From positions 1-25,298 of the forward strand of contig JAILOW010000025.1 in NCBI GenBank assembly GCA_024690635.1: 25,298 bases of DNA, given 5' to 3'. The notes under the pieces are model-generated. The model was not told the DNA's origin. It was given only the letters and a program-made list of their open reading frames with translations, and searched no databases. This DNA is from Butyrivibrio sp. (GTDB lineage: Bacteria > Bacillota_A > Clostridia > Lachnospirales > Lachnospiraceae). Shown in pieces: positions 21,489-25,298 of this stretch (positions are counted from its first letter, which is position 1; every line of letters starts with the position of its first letter). The translations under genes were made by a program, and so were the position numbers.

Positions 21489-23360
21489 ATGTGCGGAATA
21501 GTAGGATATATAGGACATAAACAGGCAGCTCCCATTTTGCTTGAGGGCCTTTCCAAACTCGAGTACAGAGGATACGACTCTGCGGGACTTGCAGTAAGGG
21601 ATGGGTCAGAGCAGGCTGTTGTAGTTAAGGCAGTGGGCAAGCTTGTGAATCTGTCAAATAAGACCAATGGCGGCAGCGCCCTTTCAGGTACCTGCGGCAT
21701 CGGTCATACACGCTGGGCTACTCACGGAGCTCCCAGTCTTACCAATGCGCATCCTCACGTGAGCGGTAACTGCTCAGGTTCAGGCTCAGGCAATGTAGAG
21801 TCTGAGGTTGTGGGTGTTCACAACGGTATCATCGAGAACTTCCAGGAGCTCAAGGAAAAGCTCCTCAGAAAGGGCTATACATTCTATTCAGATACTGATA
21901 CTGAGGTCCTTATCAAGCTGGTTGATTATTATTACAAAAAATACAAGATGGGTCCCATCGATGCCATCGCCAAGACTCTTGTGAGAGTTCGCGGATCTTA
22001 CGCTCTTGAGGTTATGTTCAAGGACTATCCCGGTGAGATCTATGTTGCAAGAAAGCAGTCACCCATGATCATCGGTATCAGCGACGGTGAGTCCTACATA
22101 GCTTCCGATGTTCCTGCGATCCTTAAGTATACAAGAGATGTTTACTACATCGACAACCTGGAAATGGCCAGGATCAAGGCCGGAGAGGTTACATTCTTTA
22201 ACATCGACGGTGATGAGGTAGAAAAGGAAGTAACAACTGTTACATTCACTGCAGAAGCAGCAGAAAAGGGCGGCTTCGAGCACTTCATGATGAAGGAGAT
22301 CTACGAGCAGCCCAAGGCAGTTTCAGATACCATTGCCAAGTATGTAAAGGACAAGACCATTGACTTCTCCGAGATGGGTCTTACAGAGGACATCATCAAG
22401 GATACTTCAAGCATCTACGTGGTAGCATGCGGATCAGCATGGCACGTTGGCATGGAAGTACAGTACATCATAGAGGAACTTACAGACCTTAATGTCAGAT
22501 GTGAGCTTGCTTCAGAGTTCAGATACAGAAAGGTTAACCATGATCCCAATGCTCTTGTTGTGGTTATTTCCCAGTCGGGCGAGACAGCCGATTCCCTTGC
22601 AGCTCTTAGAATGGCTAAGGAATGCGGACTCAAGACTCTTGCCATAGTCAATGTTGTGGGATCTTCCATTGCAAGAGAGGCTGACCATGTTATGTACACC
22701 ATAGCAGGTCCTGAGATCTCGGTTGCCACAACCAAGGCTTACAGCGCACAGCTTATCTGCGGATATCTCCTTGCGCTTCAGTTTGCCAAGGTAAGGGGCA
22801 CTCTTGAGGATGAGAGCCGCTTTACCTACTATCTCGAAGAGATACAGAGCATTCCTTCCAAGATCGAAAAGATCCTTGACGAAAAAGAGCGGATCCAGTG
22901 GTTTGCCGCTAAATTCGCCAACGCTCAGAACATCTTTTTTATCGGAAGAGGAATAGATTACTCTATCTGTCTTGAGGGAAGCCTTAAGATGAAAGAGATC
23001 AGCTACATCCACTCAGAGGCTTATGCTGCCGGAGAGTTAAAACACGGCACCATCTCCCTTATTGAGGAGGGTACGCTGGTTATCGGAGTACTTACACAGC
23101 CCGGTCTCTATGAAAAGACCATTTCCAACATGGTTGAGTGTAAGAGCCGCGGAGCTTATCTGATGGGTCTTACAACCTACGGCAGATACAACGTTGAGGA
23201 TCAGTGCGACTTCACTGTATATATCCCCAAGGTTGACGAGCACTTTGTAGGAAGCCTTGCTATCATTCCTTTGCAGCTTCTTGGCTATTACACAAGTGTT
23301 GCTAAGGGTCTTGATGTTGATAAGCCCAGAAACCTCGCAAAGAGCGTTACTGTAGAGTAA
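21489..23360 (+). CDS. glmS: Glutamine--fructose-6-phosphate aminotransferase (isomerizing)
   Basis: This 623-residue cytoplasmic enzyme makes glucosamine-6-phosphate from fructose-6-phosphate and glutamine, the entry to peptidoglycan and amino-sugar synthesis. The N-terminus MCGIVGYIG provides catalytic Cys2 once Met is removed, with LEYRGYDSAG and HTRWATHG as glutaminase motifs. Two SIS domains follow (VACGSAWH, VISQSGETADSLAALR, ATTKAYSAQ; FFIGRGIDYSICLEGSLKMKEISYIHSEAYAAGELKHG). It ends in the conserved DKPRNLAKSVTVE. Most bacterial GlmS proteins are ~600-610 residues. The excess here is partly a Gly/Ser-rich insert at about residues 92-106 (VSGNCSGSGSGNVESEVV), just before VHNGIIENF. GGAG precedes the ATG. 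It is monocistronic, between its own promoter and a strong terminator. Confidence 0.97.
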   Translation: MCGIVGYIGHKQAAPILLEGLSKLEYRGYDSAGLAVRDGSEQAVVVKAVGKLVNLSNKTNGGSALSGTCGIGHTRWATHGAPSLTNAHPHVSGNCSGSGSGNVESEVVGVHNGIIENFQELKEKLLRKGYTFYSDTDTEVLIKLVDYYYKKYKMGPIDAIAKTLVRVRGSYALEVMFKDYPGEIYVARKQSPMIIGISDGESYIASDVPAILKYTRDVYYIDNLEMARIKAGEVTFFNIDGDEVEKEVTTVTFTAEAAEKGGFEHFMMKEIYEQPKAVSDTIAKYVKDKTIDFSEMGLTEDIIKDTSSIYVVACGSAWHVGMEVQYIIEELTDLNVRCELASEFRYRKVNHDPNALVVVISQSGETADSLAALRMAKECGLKTLAIVNVVGSSIAREADHVMYTIAGPEISVATTKAYSAQLICGYLLALQFAKVRGTLEDESRFTYYLEEIQSIPSKIEKILDEKERIQWFAAKFANAQNIFFIGRGIDYSICLEGSLKMKEISYIHSEAYAAGELKHGTISLIEEGTLVIGVLTQPGLYEKTISNMVECKSRGAYLMGLTTYGRYNVEDQCDFTVYIPKVDEHFVGSLAIIPLQLLGYYTSVAKGLDVDKPRNLAKSVTVE

Positions 23361-23384
23361 TCGGTTATCAGATCATAGGATATT

Positions 23385-23424
23385 AAAACTCCCGGAAAGG
23401 TTAGAGCTTTTCCGGGAGTTTTTT
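23385..23424. terminator. Bidirectional terminator between glmS and the GH13 gene
   Basis: AAAACTCCCGGAAA (23385-23398) pairs perfectly with TTTCCGGGAGTTTT (23409-23422) around a 10-nt loop, then T-rich sequence follows. The A-rich left arm makes it functional from the minus side too. It lies 24 bp after the glmS stop and 22 bp after the stop of the convergent glucosidase gene. Confidence 0.92.
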
Positions 23425-23446
23425 GTTTTTGTAGTTATGATCAGTT

Positions 23447-24985
23447 TTATTTCAGTATTACAAAGCTCTGAGGCTGCATGATCAGTGAGGCCTCATCTAT
23501 TGCAGTGTTGCCGATCTCGTAGACTTTTTCATATTTCCTTGAAAGACCCTGAGCGGCTTTTTTATTGGAAGGATTAACGGCTATTACAAGGCTTCCGCGC
23601 TTAAATACAAAGGGAAGCTCATCCTTTTCCGCATAGATCACTTCAAATGAACCATCAGCCTTAAGATCATCATATTTATGACGAAGACCTGTAAGGGCCT
23701 TAACAGTGTTTAAGAGGGAAGAAGGATCTTTTGCCTGATCCTCCACTGTGGGAGCATCATCTGCAGGGTCTGTGGGAAGATAGAGCTTACCTGCAGCAGC
23801 CTTTGAAAAGCCGTGGTTTTTGCTGTTATCCCACTGCATGGGCGTTCTGGAACCTGTTCTGGTATAACCGCCTTCCTTGGTGGGAAGGGCCTCAAGATAT
23901 CTCATGCCGATCTCATCACCGTAGTAGATAAAAGGAACGCCGGGGAGCGTTAAAAGAGTGGCATAGGCAATCTTTAGCTCCTCGTAGTCGAGAGTCCTTC
24001 TGGCTCTTGGCGTGTCGTGGTTACAGGTTATAAAGCTGATGTAGCCATCCTCTCTGGTATCGTCATATTTAGGAAGGAAATCATTGAGGAATCTGATGAT
24101 ATCTCCTTCGCCGTCTTTTTTAAAGAAGCTGTGATCTCCTCCGGGAGTCTCATAATCTCTTAAGAGGACATTGTAGCCGTTACCTGCATGATCCAGGTAA
24201 AAGTCGGCGTGGAAGCCGCTTTTTAAAGCCTGATGAGGATTGCACCACTCGGAAATAATGGCAGCCTCGGGATAATCTGCATCCAGCATATTCCTTATAT
24301 CCTTCCAGATGGCTCCTGTGGCGGATTTATTCTCATCATCATCCTTTACCAGTGAATCAGCCATATCCACCCTGAAGCCGTCGCATCCCTTATCAAGCCA
24401 GAATCTCATAACATCCTTCATGGCTTCTCTGGTAGCAAGGCAGGCAGGATCATCGGGAGCCTTCTGCCAGCTCTCTGTTCTGTTTAAAAAGCCGTAGTTA
24501 AGGGCAGGCTGTGATTTAAAGAAATTGAGCATATAGCAGCCGTTTCTGTCGGATTCACCGCCGATGTAGGGGTGACCTGCAATTCCTTTTATCCAGAAAT
24601 CCGTCCAGACATATCTGTCGGAATATTCATTTGGCTCTGCCTTTTTACTTTCCTTGAACCATTCATGTTCTTCGGAGGTGTGGCCGGGCACCAGATCCAG
24701 CAGCACTTTAATGCTTTTTTTATGTGCCTCCTCAAAGAGCCTGTAAAGGTCCTCGTTTGTTCCGTACCTTTCGGCAACCTTTTTGTAATCTCTTACGTCA
24801 TATCCCGCATCTTTAAAGGGAGAGTCGTAGCAGGGATTGATCCACAGGGCATTGCAGCCAAGCTCTTTCACATGATCCAGCTTTTCAATAATTCCGTTGA
24901 TGTCTCCTATACCGTCTCCGTTACTGTCCATAAAGGACTGGGGATAAATCTCATAAAATATCGCATCTTTTAACCACTTTGGCAT
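23447..24985 (-). CDS. GH13 family alpha-glucosidase-type glycoside hydrolase
   Basis: This 512-residue enzyme has no signal peptide, so it is probably cytoplasmic. FYEIYPQSFMDSNGDGIGDINGI carries the DxNxDGxGD calcium-binding loop (20-28) of the oligo-1,6-glucosidase subgroup. Catalytic residues are the nucleophile Asp207 (GCDGFRVDMADS), acid/base Glu246 (IISEW) and transition-state Asp324 (TCNHDTPR). Region I reads DLVPGHTS rather than the more common DLVxNHTS, a variant residue near the active site. C-terminal RTGSRTPMQWD and a beta-sandwich complete the fold. It would hydrolyse or transfer alpha-glucosyl units from maltose- or isomaltose-type oligosaccharides; exact specificity is not clear. 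GGAGGT lies 5 bases before the ATG. It shares a bidirectional terminator with glmS. Confidence 0.92.
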   Translation of the reverse strand: MPKWLKDAIFYEIYPQSFMDSNGDGIGDINGIIEKLDHVKELGCNALWINPCYDSPFKDAGYDVRDYKKVAERYGTNEDLYRLFEEAHKKSIKVLLDLVPGHTSEEHEWFKESKKAEPNEYSDRYVWTDFWIKGIAGHPYIGGESDRNGCYMLNFFKSQPALNYGFLNRTESWQKAPDDPACLATREAMKDVMRFWLDKGCDGFRVDMADSLVKDDDENKSATGAIWKDIRNMLDADYPEAAIISEWCNPHQALKSGFHADFYLDHAGNGYNVLLRDYETPGGDHSFFKKDGEGDIIRFLNDFLPKYDDTREDGYISFITCNHDTPRARRTLDYEELKIAYATLLTLPGVPFIYYGDEIGMRYLEALPTKEGGYTRTGSRTPMQWDNSKNHGFSKAAAGKLYLPTDPADDAPTVEDQAKDPSSLLNTVKALTGLRHKYDDLKADGSFEVIYAEKDELPFVFKRGSLVIAVNPSNKKAAQGLSRKYEKVYEIGNTAIDEASLIMQPQSFVILK

Positions 24986-25026
24986 AAGCTACCTCCACCA
25001 TCTACCATACTCTCGTTCTACATTTC

Positions 25027-25055
25027 ATTATCCCACATCCCATACACGGTTACAA
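25027..25055 (-). promoter_or_regulatory. Probable promoter of the GH13 gene
   Basis: On the minus strand, TTGTAA (25050-25055) and GATAAT (25027-25032) are separated by 17 bp. This gives a leader of ~35 nt that contains the strong GGAGGT ribosome binding site. Transcription reads away from the tandem repeat array that lies ~40 bp upstream. Confidence 0.5.
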
Positions 25056-25096
25056 TCAGGGAAGCCCGTAACTATAATACTTGGATTATGTGGCTC

Positions 25097-25298
25097 GCAG
25101 ATTACTTCTTTTAAACAAGTTTTCCTCTGTGTACAGTAATTTTGATGAGTTCAGGTTAGCAGATTACTTCTTTTGAACAAGTTTTTCTCTGTGTACAGTA
25201 ATTTTGGTGAGTTCAGGTTCGCAGATTACTTCTTTTAAACAAGTTTTTCTCTGTGTACAGTAATTTTGGTGAGTTCAGGTTCGCAGATTACTTCTTTT
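25097..25298. repeat. 62-bp tandem repeat array, running off the window end
   Basis: Units begin with GCAGATTACTTCTTTT at 25097, 25159, 25221 and 25283, an exact 62-bp period; the fourth is cut by the window end. Copies 2 and 3 differ at one base (GAACAAG or AAACAAG). Copy 1 differs at a few positions, as expected at the edge of an array. The whole 62 bp is conserved, so there are no unique spacers. The unit length is not a multiple of three and no frame stays open. Within each unit ATTACT and AGTAAT are inverted about 28 nt apart, and TGTACA is a small palindrome. I see no gene here. The edge lies ~40 bp upstream of the GH13 promoter. Confidence 0.9.

Noticed and set aside
25097..25298. Possible CRISPR array, because the period is 62 bp
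   Set aside because: The whole 62-bp unit is conserved, with no unique spacer segments, and no cas gene is in the window.

Overview
The window looks like a chromosomal fragment from a Lachnospiraceae-type Firmicute, close to Butyrivibrio or Pseudobutyrivibrio. This placement is inferred from gene content: a DUF4364 regulator, a DUF5722-like glycosidase, an SH3b-SGNH exported hydrolase, hybrid sensors ending in HPt domains, AGGAGG-type ribosome binding sites and a tRNA gene without encoded CCA. The window opens inside a gene and closes inside a tandem repeat, so it may be a whole contig.

Region 1 (1-6656, +) is the distal part of an AT-rich surface polysaccharide operon. Its order is a truncated GT2 glycosyltransferase, a Wzy-like polymerase, a Wzx-like flippase carrying an extra C-terminal propeller-like domain, a second GT2, a polysaccharide pyruvyl transferase and a radical SAM/SPASM-like enzyme. 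Stops and starts overlap or abut throughout, so the genes should be translationally coupled. Together they would build, modify, flip and polymerise a pyruvylated repeat unit.

Region 2 (6723-14989, +) is richer in GC and mostly housekeeping: a HIT protein, a YhcC-type radical SAM protein, a MATE transporter, a terminator, rarA, a membrane-anchored DUF5722-like glycosidase, malic enzyme, a DUF4364 regulator and a small membrane protein. It ends in two copies of a 57-bp palindromic repeat and a large nested bidirectional hairpin. That hairpin also faces a tRNA-Thr(GGT) gene on the minus strand, which has a consensus promoter.

Region 3 (15114-20382, +) is a signalling locus: a predicted lipoprotein of unknown function, a Cache-HAMP-HisKA-REC-HPt sensor that lacks the HATPase catalytic domain, and a response regulator with a canonical GGDEF domain plus a second degenerate one. 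The sensor and diguanylate cyclase genes overlap by 4 bp. This is the most unusual part of the window: phosphorelay parts are present, but the sensor should not be able to phosphorylate itself.

Region 4 (20387-25298) holds a minus-strand exported SH3b-SGNH hydrolase that converges on the diguanylate cyclase gene with a 4-bp gap. It shares an overlapping divergent promoter region with glmS (+). A bidirectional terminator separates glmS from a minus-strand GH13 glucosidase. The last ~200 bp are a non-coding 62-bp tandem repeat that runs off the end.
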